Source: CAZRVH01 sp964603635
GTDB lineage: Bacteria > Patescibacteriota > Gracilibacteria > Peribacterales > Peribacteraceae
Assembly (NCBI GenBank): GCA_964603635.1
Contig: CAZRVH010000004.1
Coordinates: 1 to 64,000, forward strand
DNA length: 64,000 nucleotides
Reading direction: 5' to 3'
In this document: positions 31,584-39,659 of the stretch, piece by piece
Layout: each line of letters starts with the position of its first letter
How positions within the stretch are numbered: the first letter of the stretch is position 1
Position numbers and translations under genes: made by a program
Notes under the pieces: model-generated
What the model was told of the DNA's origin: nothing
Seen by the model: the letters and a program-made list of their open reading frames with translations, nothing else
Database searches by the model: none

Positions 31584-32312
31584 CCGAACGAGCGCTCTGC
31601 GCGAAGTGGAGGGACTCTTTGCGGGAAAGAGAGCTCATGAGAGAAAACCTCGCAGGTTTTCTTTCATGCATGCACAAAAGGGCCACTTGCGTGTCCCTGT
31701 TTGTGTTTGTGTTGCTGTCCGTTCGTGCGACTATCGATACTAAGTATAGTATTGAGCCGCGATTAGTGAGTGAACGGGAGCGAGGGGGAGGTATCCCCGA
31801 CATCTCTGCCTTACTCTGGTTTCTTGTTTCTCCTCGGAACCTACCGAAGTCCCCGGACCGGTTCGCCATGAGGATACGAGGATCCAAAGGGAACACTGGG
31901 GAGAAGAGGGGTGCGCAGCGATCATCATACCTCTGATGGATCGTACGTTCCTTGTAGAGCAGAGAGGAGGATGACCACATGTTCACATATCACGTGCCTG
32001 TACCCAGAGTAGCAAGCAAAGCAATGTGTTGGCCGGGAGGAACGAGTGCGAGACCCGTGATCATCCCTCTCTCAACTGTTTGGCGGTGGAAGAAAAAAGA
32101 ACGAGTGTTTGTTTGGATGTGTGTTCGACCTGCCATTGGCAAATCACGTCATCTTACGCAGAGGCCCGGTTTCTAGCAACTTGTTGGTCTGTTCAGGTGG
32201 GAGAACTGTTGTATGAATACAATGTGTGTTCATCCAGAGGTCCTGAATTACCAATTCAGAGTGTCTTTTACACGTATTGACTAAAATATGTATTCAGCAG
32301 GAATACATCATT
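31584..32312 (+). ncRNA. Candidate large structured RNA (~730 nt), novel
   Basis: The ~800 nt between the repeat and the next gene contain no credible protein gene but many stable hairpins. One is a 15-bp stem with a 3-nt loop (31636-31650/31654-31668). Others are CTCTTT/AAAGAG (31615-31620/31626-31631), an enclosing AAGTGG/CCACTT (31604-31609/31683-31688), CGATACTA/TAGTATTG (31735-31742/31747-31754) within CCGTTC/GAACGG (31719-31724/31772-31777), GGGG/CCCC (31785-31788/31795-31798), CTGAATT/AATTCAG (32243-32249/32253-32259) and ATGTATTC/GAATACAT (32288-32295/32301-32308). TATATA at 31572-31577 sets a plausible start near 31584. I see no RNase P, tmRNA or rRNA signatures. Strand and ends are inferred. 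Confidence 0.5.
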
Positions 32313-32329
32313 TCTACGTTTAGTTTCCT

Positions 32330-32764
32330 TTACTCCTGGATCGTCTGAAGCGTCATCCAATCGCCGAATCCCGCCTCTTCGTCGACCGTCCTGTGTTGCA
32401 AGGAAATCGTGCCGTCACCGTTCCCCATCACTCGCAGGTCGTCTCCTCCGCCCGCCCACCACAGACTGGCGAAGAGAAGGGCCTCGGTCTGCTCATTCGT
32501 TTTGTCGACGGCATTGCCGGCGTACGTTCCCATGTCGATCGTCTTCGCGTTGCCGCCTCCGATGACGAGCGAGACCTTCGTGCGCGGTTCATCGTACGTT
32601 CCTACGTTGGTAAAGGACCACTCCATCGTGGACTGTTCCATGACGATGCCTCCTGCATCCGGAGCCGATGGATTCGGTTCGCCCACGGCGATGCCGTTCT
32701 GCGTCTTTGGGGCGCAGGCAGCGAGGGGCAAAACGGCGATGGAGGAGAGCAGGAGGGTGCGCAT
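32330..32764 (-). CDS. Hypothetical lipoprotein (144 aa)
   Basis: This 144-aa protein has a lipoprotein signal peptide with lipobox LAAC (MRTLLLSSIAVLPLAAC, Cys17). A short linker follows, then a beta-rich domain with TMEWSFTNVGTYDEPRTKVS, SLWWAGGGDDLRVMG and ISLQHRTVDEEAGFGDWMTL. No family was recognised. It should be anchored on the outer face of the membrane. Confidence 0.6.
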   Translation of the reverse strand: MRTLLLSSIAVLPLAACAPKTQNGIAVGEPNPSAPDAGGIVMEQSTMEWSFTNVGTYDEPRTKVSLVIGGGNAKTIDMGTYAGNAVDKTNEQTEALLFASLWWAGGGDDLRVMGNGDGTISLQHRTVDEEAGFGDWMTLQTIQE

Positions 32765-32814
32765 ATGCTCCGACTCTACGGTTCCCGGCGTATCACGACA
32801 ATAGTTTTTGCAGC

Positions 32815-32859
32815 CCCTCGCCCTTCGACAGGCTCAGGGTGACATAGCTCGGGGTGACA
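32815..32859. repeat. REP-like element (family R1), doubled
   Basis: CCCCTCGCCCTTCGACAGGC followed by TCAGGGTGACATAGCTCGGG and GTGACA contains the R1 hairpin CCCTTCGACAGGCTCAGGGTGACA and a second GGGGTGACA tail. It abuts the gatB remnant. Confidence 0.7.
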
Positions 32860-32860
32860 A

Positions 32861-32926
32861 TTATGGAATAAGCTTTTTCAATATTTGGTTCACCTTTCCG
32901 GGATTCGCCATAAACCACGCGCTCGC
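32861..32926 (-). pseudogene. Remnant of a duplicated gatB 3' end
   Basis: The minus-strand frame ending at 32861 reads MANPGKVNQILKKLIP and stop. This parallels the true GatB C-terminus ANPAKVNEILMKIIQA and stop, which lies 60 nt further on at 32975. Upstream the similarity fades (SASAWF). Only the last ~16-20 codons are recognisable. Confidence 0.6.
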
Positions 32927-32974
32927 TGATGCTCGCTTGGGTTCATGACTGCGCCCATATGTTTCTACGATCCT

Positions 32975-34423
32975 TTATGCCTGAATAATCTTCATCAGGA
33001 TCTCGTTCACCTTGGCAGGATTTGCCTGGCCTTTCGATTCCTTCATCACCCAGCCGACGATGGCGCCGAGCGCCGCGCCCTTGCCCGCCTTATAGGATTC
33101 AATTGCCTGGGGATTCGCCTCGATGGCTTTCTTCACCAGTTCCTCGATCGCCCCGTCGTCGCTGATCTGCTTCATACCCCCTTCCTCGATGATCGCGGGT
33201 GCGGATTTTCCGGTCTTCACCATCGTCGCGAGGACTTCCTTGCCGGCGTTGCCGGAAATCGTGCCGTCATCGATCGCGGCGACCAACTCAAGCATGGCAG
33301 CCGCGGTCGGTCCTTCCTCAATGGGTTTGTCCTCCGCCTTCAGGAATCCCTGGAGCTGCGTCAGGACCAAGCTGGACGTGCGCTTCGCGTCATTCGTCTT
33401 GGCGTAGACCGCGTCGAAGATTGCCTTCAAGGCGGGGTTGTTCATGATCTGCATCGATTCCGATTCTTCGAGTCCCAGACTCACGTATTGCATGCGCGCG
33501 GCACGCGGAAGAATCGGCAGGCTCTTGCGGATTTCCTCGATCGATTCCTTTTCGAAATGCAGCGGGGGAATGTCCGGTTCGGGGAAGTAGCGGTAATCCT
33601 GGGCGTCTTCCTTGTCGCGCAGCATGCGGGTTTTTTCCTCGTCATCCATCCATCCCACCGTGATGTTGCCTTTTAACGGCCCTCCTGTTTCCTCCCACAA
33701 ATCGCGAAGCCTTTTCTCCTCGTACTGCAATGCTTTCTCCAACGCCTTGAAGCTGTTGAGGTTCTTGATTTCGCTGCGTGGATTCAGTTTCTCCGTGCCC
33801 TTCTCGCGCAGGGAAATGGATGCGTCGAAACGCATCATGCCTTTGAACATGTCGGCCTCGGAGGCGTCCACGGCGATGAGGATGCGGCGGAGTTCCTCGG
33901 CAAACGCGCATGCTTCCTCCGCATTGCGCAGATCCGGCTCCGTCACGATCTCCATGAGCGGGGTTCCCGCGCGATTGTAGTCGCAGAGGGTTTTATTGCC
34001 CCTGTGCGTCAGCTTGCCCGCGTCGTTCTCCATGTGCAGGCGCGTGATACGGCAGGTCTTTTCGTCGATTTTGCGCCCGCTTGCGTCGGTGAGGTCGTAG
34101 TCTACCTTTCCGTGCGAGGCGAGCGGGAAATCGTACTGCGAGATCTGATAGCCGGCGGGAAGGTCCGGGTAGAAGTAGTGCTTGCGGTCGAAGTGGCTGT
34201 CCGGGTTGATGTCGCAGCCGATCGCGAGTGACGCGCGGACGGCCTTGGCCACGGCCTCGCCGTTGGGCACGGGGAGCGTGCCGGGGTGGCCCATGCAAAT
34301 AGGGCAGACGGTCGTGTTCGGCTCCTTGCCGAACGCGTCGTTGTCGCATCCGCAGAACATCTTCGTCTTCGTGCTCATTTGGGCGTGTACTTCAAGACCT
34401 ATGATTGCTTCGAGATTGGACAT
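32975..34423 (-). CDS. gatB: Asp/Glu-tRNA(Asn/Gln) amidotransferase subunit B
   Basis: This 483-aa subunit of GatCAB amidates Glu-tRNA(Gln) and/or Asp-tRNA(Asn). The catalytic cradle domain includes GLEVHAQMSTKTKMFCGCDN, ICMGHPGTLPVPN, RKHYFYPDLPAGYQISQYDF and DYNRAGTPLMEIVTEPDLR. The YqeY-like C-terminal domain ends GQANPAKVNEILMKIIQA. The ATG at 34423 restores the family N-terminus MSNLEAIIGLE. gatA and gatC are not in the window. It implies no complete set of GlnRS/AsnRS, an inference. Confidence 0.96.
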   Translation of the reverse strand: MSNLEAIIGLEVHAQMSTKTKMFCGCDNDAFGKEPNTTVCPICMGHPGTLPVPNGEAVAKAVRASLAIGCDINPDSHFDRKHYFYPDLPAGYQISQYDFPLASHGKVDYDLTDASGRKIDEKTCRITRLHMENDAGKLTHRGNKTLCDYNRAGTPLMEIVTEPDLRNAEEACAFAEELRRILIAVDASEADMFKGMMRFDASISLREKGTEKLNPRSEIKNLNSFKALEKALQYEEKRLRDLWEETGGPLKGNITVGWMDDEEKTRMLRDKEDAQDYRYFPEPDIPPLHFEKESIEEIRKSLPILPRAARMQYVSLGLEESESMQIMNNPALKAIFDAVYAKTNDAKRTSSLVLTQLQGFLKAEDKPIEEGPTAAAMLELVAAIDDGTISGNAGKEVLATMVKTGKSAPAIIEEGGMKQISDDGAIEELVKKAIEANPQAIESYKAGKGAALGAIVGWVMKESKGQANPAKVNEILMKIIQA

Positions 34424-34430
34424 TGGTGAC

Positions 34431-34470
34431 GATAAGATACAAGAGACAAGATACAAGAGACAGACAAGAT
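34431..34470. repeat. Tandem repeat upstream of gatB
   Basis: GATAAGATACAAGAGACAAG followed by ATACAAGAGACAGACAAGAT is two copies of a ~14-nt unit (GATACAAGAGACAA). It resembles a single arm of the tandem-repeat hairpins but has no complementary partner nearby. Confidence 0.7.
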
Positions 34471-34536
34471 GCAGATCCAAATCTTAGATATATTGAAATT
34501 GTTTTTAAAGAGCTGAGTTTCATGGAAAGTATGCCA

Positions 34537-34564
34537 TTGACTCCGGCAAAAGCAGGGATACATT
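34537..34564 (+). promoter_or_regulatory. Promoter of sigma gene 34573
   Basis: TTGACT (34537-34542), a 16-nt spacer and TACATT (34559-34564), with the ATG 8 nt later. This is a near-consensus leaderless promoter. Confidence 0.7.
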
Positions 34565-34572
34565 GATCCTCA

Positions 34573-35256
34573 ATGGATTCTTTGGCACATGAAACCCTGG
34601 CAAACGCAGTGGAAACGGATGGGGTTCTCTCGTCCGAGAAGGCGTTGATGCAGGAGGTGGCACAAGGGGCTTCGGGCGCGTTTGACAGGCTGCATGCACG
34701 GTACGCGCATTCCCTGCGTTTGCACCTTTCACGCCTGCTGCCTCATGAGAAGGACGTGGAAGACATTCTGCAGGATGTCTGGCTACGGGTATTCCGCCAT
34801 GCCGATGCGTATGATCCTCAAAAATCCTCGCCGAAAACATGGATGTTTTCCATCGCTCGGCATGCCGCCGCTGACATGGGGCGCAAACATGCCAGGAATC
34901 GCGAAGTACTATCGATACACAATGCCCCGGAAAACGAGAGCGATACATATTCGTTGGGCGATCTGATCGAAAGCCATGAGCCTCCTTCCGATGCGCGGAT
35001 CACTCTAGTCGAGGAGCAACGAATCGTCGGAGAGGAGCTGGCGGCATTGCCAGGGGATTTGCGCGATGTTGTCGTTCGATTTTATTTGGATGGGGAGCAC
35101 TACCTGGAGATTGCGGATAGGCTAGGCATTCCCATTGGTACCGTGAAATCCCGGCTGCATGCCGCATTGCTTCGCTTGGGCAATCAGATGCACAAGCATC
35201 ATCCGGAATTCGCATCGGATCCATGCATATCGCCGGCTCCCAAACGGGCGGCGTAA
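34573..35256 (+). CDS. ECF-type sigma factor (second in window)
   Basis: This 227-aa protein has an N-terminal extension of about 25 residues. Region 2 follows (ASGAFDRLHARYAHSLRLHL, DVEDILQDVWLRVFRHADAY, SPKTWMFSIARHAAADM), then an acidic linker and region 4 (LPGDLRDVVVRFYLDGEHYL, EIADRLGIPIGTVKSRLHAA). No anti-sigma gene is adjacent: def follows convergently. The Pro/Lys C-terminal tail of about 25 aa is not typical and may be regulatory. Confidence 0.9.
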   Translation: MDSLAHETLANAVETDGVLSSEKALMQEVAQGASGAFDRLHARYAHSLRLHLSRLLPHEKDVEDILQDVWLRVFRHADAYDPQKSSPKTWMFSIARHAAADMGRKHARNREVLSIHNAPENESDTYSLGDLIESHEPPSDARITLVEEQRIVGEELAALPGDLRDVVVRFYLDGEHYLEIADRLGIPIGTVKSRLHAALLRLGNQMHKHHPEFASDPCISPAPKRAA

Positions 35257-35259
35257 ACG

Positions 35260-35715
35260 TCAGAGAGGCTTGGGCATCGTCGCGTAATCCGTTATCAGCT
35301 TGCCATCGAGATGGTCCACTTCGTGCTGGATGATGCGTGCTTCCATGCCGTCGAACTTGCGTTCCTGGGGCTGGCCCTTCGCGTTCAGGTATTTCACGAC
35401 GATCGAGGTTGATCGCGGCACGGGCAGCCAGATGTTCGGCAGGCTGAGGCAGCCTTCTTCCATCACGTCCGTCTCTTTGCTTTTGAACGTGATATGGGGG
35501 TTGATGAGCGGCGTCAGGCGGCCGTTTACCTTCGCGACGCACAGGCGCAGGCTTTGCCCGATCTGCGGCGCCGCCAGTCCCAGTCCGTCGGCCTTCACCG
35601 TCGTCTGTTCCATGTCTTTGAGCAGCTTCAAAATATCCTTCGTCACCGCCACCTCCTTCGTTTTCGCGCGGAGGACGGGCTGCTGTTCGCCGATGACGAT
35701 AGGGAGGACTGCCAT
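35260..35715 (-). CDS. def: Peptide deformylase
   Basis: This metalloenzyme removes the formyl group from nascent proteins. The 151-aa protein has all three signatures: GLGLAAPQIGQ, EEGCLSLPNIW (metal ligand Cys) and IQHEVDHLDGKL (HExxH with both His ligands). Length is near the lower end of the family (about 150-170). The start lies against the tandem-repeat hairpin at 35720. Deformylase retention is of interest in a genome where many mRNAs appear leaderless. Confidence 0.95.
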   Translation of the reverse strand: MAVLPIVIGEQQPVLRAKTKEVAVTKDILKLLKDMEQTTVKADGLGLAAPQIGQSLRLCVAKVNGRLTPLINPHITFKSKETDVMEEGCLSLPNIWLPVPRSTSIVVKYLNAKGQPQERKFDGMEARIIQHEVDHLDGKLITDYATMPKPL

Positions 35716-35719
35716 GAAA

Positions 35720-35780
35720 TAGGGTTAGGAATTGGATTAGGGGTAGTTATTTTCAATTCCCAATCCTAATCCTACTCCTT
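35720..35780. repeat. Tandem-repeat-armed hairpin (TTAGGATTAGG type)
   Basis: Left arm AGGGTTAGGAATTGGATTAG continuing GGGTAG (35721-35746) pairs with right arm CAATTCCCAATCCTAATCCT continuing ACTCC (35754-35778). Arm type matches the element at 8728. It lies between def and the exonuclease gene. Confidence 0.7.
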
Positions 35781-35793
35781 TTTCTTCCTACTT

Positions 35794-36384
35794 TCATCTC
35801 CTTCCGAGTGAAGAAACAGCGTTCAACGACGCTTTTTGCTTCAATTCGCCCAAGGAGGAAATCTTTCCTACCTCGATCATTTTCAAGAGGATCTGGGCGG
35901 TATGGAGCACGTCCGGCAGGGCGCGGTGGCGGCCTTGGGGCAGTTGCATCTGGAATTTTTCGCTGAGGAAGTCCAGGCTGTGGCGGAAAGCGGTGGGGAA
36001 CAGGCTCTGGCTGAGCTTCATGCTGCAGAGCGGCTCGGGGATTTCGATGTACCCCCAGCAGAATTCCTTCTCGCATTCCAAAAATCCTTTGTCGAATGCC
36101 GCGTTATGGGCGATCAGTGTCGATCCGGCCGCGAATTCCAAGAATTGCGGCAATACCGCCATCATCGTGGGGGCATTCGCGACGTCTTCGTTGCTGATGC
36201 CGTGGATCTGTTTGGTTTCGAAGGGGATGTCGCGCTCCGGGTTCACGAGGCTTTCGAACGTGCGGTCGGTAATGATGCCGTTCTCGATGCGCACGCCCGC
36301 GATTTCCACGACGCGGTGGCCGCGCTTGGGATCCAATCCGGTCGTTTCCAAATCGAAGACGGTGATGGGAGGCAGGGCGGGCAT
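35794..36384 (-). CDS. DnaQ-like 3'-5' exonuclease (DEDDh)
   Basis: This 196-aa exonuclease of the DNA polymerase III epsilon superfamily has Exo I FDLETTGLDP (Asp11, Glu13), Exo II HNAAFDKGFLECE and Exo III HRALPDVLHTAQIL (His and Asp). It is a stand-alone exonuclease domain with no polymerase-binding tail, so it could be a proofreading subunit or a general DNA/RNA exonuclease. A CACAAT box lies 9 nt before the ATG. Confidence 0.9.
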   Translation of the reverse strand: MPALPPITVFDLETTGLDPKRGHRVVEIAGVRIENGIITDRTFESLVNPERDIPFETKQIHGISNEDVANAPTMMAVLPQFLEFAAGSTLIAHNAAFDKGFLECEKEFCWGYIEIPEPLCSMKLSQSLFPTAFRHSLDFLSEKFQMQLPQGRHRALPDVLHTAQILLKMIEVGKISSLGELKQKASLNAVSSLGRR

Positions 36385-36450
36385 GGGGTCCGCATTGTGT
36401 CAGAGCTTGGAAGAGGAGAAAAGTTTTTCGGGATGAATGATGAGCGTCTG

Positions 36451-36527
36451 ATCACCAATCACCAGATTCCAATCATCAATGAAGGAATTTCTTTGTTTGA
36501 TTATTGTTTGATTATTGGTGATTGATT
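36451..36527. repeat. Tandem-repeat-armed hairpin (GATTATTGGTGATT type)
   Basis: Left arm ATCACCAATCACCAGATTCC continuing AATCATCAAT pairs with right arm TTTGATTATTGTTTGATTAT continuing TGGTGATTGAT. It is AT-rich, unlike the other elements, and sits in the divergent gap between the exonuclease and nth. Confidence 0.7.
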
Positions 36528-36563
36528 ATTCTTTACAATCGCATACTGCTATCGTTTCTTCCT

Positions 36564-37271
36564 ATGCCTCCTCGCTCTGACGGTATTCCCATGGGCCGCG
36601 TGATGAAGGAACTGGACAAGCATTATGAGCCTCCCAAGACGTTCTTGCATTACCGCACGCCCCTGGACCTGATGGTTGCGGTGATCCTCAGTGCGCAATG
36701 CACCGACGCGCGGGTGAACATCGTGACGGAAACCATCCTCTATCCCAAGTACAGGAAGGAGAGTGATTATCTGGATGTATCGCGCGACGAACTGGAGAAA
36801 GACATCCACAGCTGCGGCACGTTTCGCATGAAGGCGAAACACATTCAGGAATCCTGCGCGATGCTATTGGAAAAGTTTGGCGGAGAGATGCCGCGTACCA
36901 TCGCGGGGCTTACGCAGTTGCCCGGGGTGGGACGCAAAACGGCGTCGGTCATCCTTGCCGCGGCGTTCGGCATCAACGAGGGAATCGCGGTGGATACGCA
37001 CGTGCAGAGATTGGCCCAGCGCCTGGGACTGAGCGTCTATGCGGATCCCAAGAAAATCGAATTGGATCTCATGGCCGCCGCGCCGCGCAAGAAGTGGAGG
37101 GAGGTGACGACGCTGCTCATTTCCCATGGCCGCGCGGTGTGCACGGCCCGCGGCAGGCAATGCGGCGCGTGCGTTTTCAAGCACGAGTGTCCATCGTCGC
37201 TCGTCCGCGGTTTGCCAGACCGTGCGAAACCGAAAAAAAGCGGCATGCGCCAGCCGAAGAGGCCGCGTTGA
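36564..37271 (+). CDS. nth: Endonuclease III (DNA glycosylase/AP lyase)
   Basis: This base-excision repair enzyme acts on oxidised pyrimidines. The 235-aa protein has LILSAQC-like AVILSAQCTDARVN, the helix-hairpin-helix LPGVGRKTASVIL with catalytic Lys, the catalytic Asp in AVDTHVQRLAQRLGL and the 4Fe-4S cluster motif C-x6-C-x2-C-x5-C (CTARGRQCGACVFKHEC). It has a basic C-terminal tail (RAKPKKSGMRQPKRPR). The ATG at 36564 is used. A TACAAT box is about 24 nt upstream. Confidence 0.95.
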   Translation: MPPRSDGIPMGRVMKELDKHYEPPKTFLHYRTPLDLMVAVILSAQCTDARVNIVTETILYPKYRKESDYLDVSRDELEKDIHSCGTFRMKAKHIQESCAMLLEKFGGEMPRTIAGLTQLPGVGRKTASVILAAAFGINEGIAVDTHVQRLAQRLGLSVYADPKKIELDLMAAAPRKKWREVTTLLISHGRAVCTARGRQCGACVFKHECPSSLVRGLPDRAKPKKSGMRQPKRPR

Positions 37272-37429
37272 TCCTGGGAATTTCCATGCGAGGGGGCCGA
37301 GAGAGTCAAAATCCATCCGTCGTCGCGCGGCTATGCCGGATTAAAAATCTCGGGCATTAAAGGGTTGCTTTCGCTTGTTTTGGCATGTTATGCTTGACGC
37401 CCATTATTCATTTTCTTCCCATTTTTATC

Positions 37430-37654
37430 ATGAACAAGAAGCTTCTGTTCCTTGCTTCCGCAGCGTCCGTGGTCGCCCTCGCCGCTTGCAATGCTTCCGT
37501 TACCGAAACGACGGATCTCGACGACGAGAGCTACAGCTCCATGTCCGACGACATGATGATCGACGACGATTCCATGATGATGGATGACAGCTCGTCCTCC
37601 GTCGAAGCCATGGAAGCCTCTTCTTCCGAGGATTCCAGCGTTTCCTCCCTTTGA
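37430..37654 (+). CDS. Small Asp/Ser/Met-rich lipoprotein
   Basis: This 74-aa protein has a lipoprotein signal peptide with lipobox LAAC (MNKKLLFLASAASVVALAAC, Cys20). The mature part is very acidic low-complexity, with DDDSMMMDD and SSSEDSSVSS runs. No family; possibly a cation-binding or filler surface lipoprotein. TTGCTT...TATGCT promoter elements lie about 38 nt upstream of the start, so it has a leader. A terminator follows. Confidence 0.65.
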   Translation: MNKKLLFLASAASVVALAACNASVTETTDLDDESYSSMSDDMMIDDDSMMMDDSSSSVEAMEASSSEDSSVSSL

Positions 37655-37663
37655 TTTTTCCTG

Positions 37664-37696
37664 GAAAAGGGCCTCGTTCGCGGGGCTCTTTTTTTG
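37664..37696 (+). terminator. Terminator after small lipoprotein gene
   Basis: AAAAGGGCCTCGTTCGCGGG followed by GCTCTTTTTTT: an imperfect GC stem followed by seven T. Confidence 0.75.
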
Positions 37697-37721
37697 TTTG
37701 ATATCCGCCTGTCAGGCAGGG

Positions 37722-37727
37722 TATCAT
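37722..37727 (+). promoter_or_regulatory. -10 box of leaderless mscL
   Basis: TATCAT is followed by CGGGCC and the ATG at 37734 (6 nt). A GCCTGTCAGGC palindrome sits just upstream (37707-37717). Confidence 0.65.
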
Positions 37728-37733
37728 CGGGCC

Positions 37734-38186
37734 ATGAAGAAGCTTCTTTCGGAATTCAGGCAATTCGCATCCCGCGGCAATGTCATAGACTTGGCCGTTG
37801 GAGTCATCATCGGAGGCGCGTTCGGGAAGATCGTCTCGTCGCTCGTGAACGACGTCATCATGCCGCCGTTCGGCGTCATCATGGGAAAGGTCGATTTCCG
37901 CGATTTGTACGTGAACCTGTCGGGCGGGGAATACCCCACCCTGGAGGCGGCCAAGGCAGCGGGAGCCGCGACGCTCAACTACGGCGCGTTCATCAACACC
38001 ATCATCGAGTTCCTCATCGTCGCCTTCGCGCTCTTCATGTTGATCAACCAGATCAACAGGTTGCAGAAGCTGGGAAAGAAAGAAGAAGAGAAGAAGGATC
38101 CCACGGAAAAAGACTGTCCGTTCTGCTGCACGCACATCAGCATCAAGGCGACGCGATGCCCGCATTGCACGAGCGAGTTGAAGTAA
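37734..38186 (+). CDS. mscL: Large-conductance mechanosensitive channel with zinc ribbon
   Basis: This 150-aa inner-membrane tension-gated channel has FRQFASRGNVIDLAVGVIIG then GAFGKIVSSLVNDVIMPPFG (TM1), a periplasmic loop about 60-83, and TM2 FINTIIEFLIVAFALFMLIN. After the cytosolic helix the C-terminus carries a treble-clef-like zinc ribbon, CPFCCTHISIKATRCPHC, instead of the usual helical-bundle end. An osmotic safety valve; the ribbon may tune gating by binding metal or a partner, an inference. Confidence 0.95.
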   Translation: MKKLLSEFRQFASRGNVIDLAVGVIIGGAFGKIVSSLVNDVIMPPFGVIMGKVDFRDLYVNLSGGEYPTLEAAKAAGAATLNYGAFINTIIEFLIVAFALFMLINQINRLQKLGKKEEEKKDPTEKDCPFCCTHISIKATRCPHCTSELK

Positions 38187-38291
38187 GAATGGTTCGTCCT
38201 TTGACGGAGCCTTGGATGGCAATGGGATGATGTCCTTATAAGTGCGCACTGTTTGTGCTCAAGGCGCTGGCCTGCATCGGGTCTTTTCCTG

Positions 38292-38297
38292 TATGTT
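38292..38297 (+). promoter_or_regulatory. -10 box of leaderless ThyX-like gene
   Basis: TATGTT is followed by CCCGGC and the ATG at 38304 (6 nt). Confidence 0.6.
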
Positions 38298-38303
38298 CCC
38301 GGC

Positions 38304-39599
38304 ATGGAAATTATCGTTATCGACGACGTTCCGCCGGAGGCAAACGCGATGCTCCAGGCATTGTACTCACGCAGTCCGAAGAGCGTGCGCGAGCATGTGG
38401 AACAGGTGCGTACGGCGGGTGCGGAAAAATTCATGGCGAACTTCTACGTGGGCTACGGCCACAAGTCGATCGGCGACTGCGGTACCACCTCCATTTTCAT
38501 CGAGAACGTGAGCATGCTGGTGGCGAAGGCGGTGCAGGATTGGCCGCTCTACAACGGCCAGGAGGCTTCCACGCGCTATCTGGACATGTCCAGGCAGGAA
38601 GTGAAGAACCCTCTGGGTTCCGACGAAGGGAAGGCGATCCAGGACGCATGGATGGCGTTCTACACGCATGCATTGGAAACGTTGGTGCCCGTCTTGAAGG
38701 AACGTTTCCCTATGGCGGAGAGCGATACAGGAAAAGAAAAGCAGTACGAGAAGGCCATCAAGGCCCGCGCATTCGACATCGCCCGCGGCTTCCTGCCCGC
38801 CGGTGCCACGACCTACGTCGCGTGGCACACGAACCTGCGCCAGGCGCATGACCACATCAAGGAAATGCGCCACCATCCGCTTGCGGAAGTGCGTGATACC
38901 GCCGCGGAAATCCTGAAGGCGTTGCAGGCCAAGTATTCTTCCAGCTTCCTGCACAAGTCCTACGAGGTCGAAGAGGAATACGTGGGGAAGTCGATGGCGG
39001 AGTTCGCGTTTTTCGACGACGCGTCGATCGAAGGTTTCTCGTACCGATCGCGCTTGGATCTGGACGGATTGAAGAGGCATCAGTCCTTGCTCGAACGGCG
39101 TCCGCCCAAGGCCGAACTGCACAACCGCTTCCGCCAGTACGGTGACATCCTCTTTGCCTTTCCTCTGGACTTCGGGTCGTACCGGGATCTCCAGCGCCAG
39201 CGAAGCGCCGTGCAGGAAATGCCGTTGCTCGCCATGAAACATGGGTTCCATCCGTGGTACTTGGAACAGATGCCCGACGGTTTGAAAGCCGAGGCGACGG
39301 CGGTTTTGGAGTCCCAGAAGAAGAGAATCGACGCGCTGGACGCATCCGATGTCGAGAAGCAGTATTACGTCGCCATGGGCTACAGGGTGGCCGTGCGCAT
39401 GGCGTGCCCGCTGCCCGCCGCGGTGTACATCGCCGAGCTTCGTTCCGCCGACACCGTGCATCCCACGTTGCGCGTGGAAGCACAGAGAATGGGTGATGCC
39501 ATCCTCCAAGCCGTCCCAGGCATTGCAATGCATCACGACACGTCTCCGGGGGCTTGGAATATCAAGAGAGGGGCACAGGATATCACTCGTCGAGATTGA
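38304..39599 (+). CDS. ThyX-like protein with two flavin-dependent thymidylate synthase domains
   Basis: This 431-aa protein resembles a tandem duplication of ThyX. Half 1 has GYGHKSIGDCGTTSIFIENV and NGQEASTRYLDMS. Half 2 has FPLDFGSYRDLQRQRSAVQE, with the RxxQRQR string at the place of the ThyX RHR motif, and ARRH-like YRVAVRMACPL. In half 1 the RHR arginines are replaced (QDWPLYNGQ), so the halves seem to have divided labour. It may supply dTMP from dUMP, but it could be a ThyX-related enzyme of different function. The start at 38304 is set by the leaderless promoter. Confidence 0.7.
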   Translation: MEIIVIDDVPPEANAMLQALYSRSPKSVREHVEQVRTAGAEKFMANFYVGYGHKSIGDCGTTSIFIENVSMLVAKAVQDWPLYNGQEASTRYLDMSRQEVKNPLGSDEGKAIQDAWMAFYTHALETLVPVLKERFPMAESDTGKEKQYEKAIKARAFDIARGFLPAGATTYVAWHTNLRQAHDHIKEMRHHPLAEVRDTAAEILKALQAKYSSSFLHKSYEVEEEYVGKSMAEFAFFDDASIEGFSYRSRLDLDGLKRHQSLLERRPPKAELHNRFRQYGDILFAFPLDFGSYRDLQRQRSAVQEMPLLAMKHGFHPWYLEQMPDGLKAEATAVLESQKKRIDALDASDVEKQYYVAMGYRVAVRMACPLPAAVYIAELRSADTVHPTLRVEAQRMGDAILQAVPGIAMHHDTSPGAWNIKRGAQDITRRD

Positions 39600-39659
39600 A
39601 GGGCCGGAAAATGAGTTTTTTCTTATTGCATGCGCGATTTTACGCTATACTGACGGTAC

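Noticed and set aside
31619..31936. 105-codon and other frames inside the candidate RNA region
   Set aside because: They run through stable hairpins, have cysteine/serine-rich low-information composition and no promoter or start context; a non-coding explanation fits better.
31584..32312. RNase P RNA, tmRNA or self-splicing intron
   Set aside because: I could not find the conserved GAGGAAAGTCC, tmRNA tRNA-like ends or group I/II core motifs on either strand.
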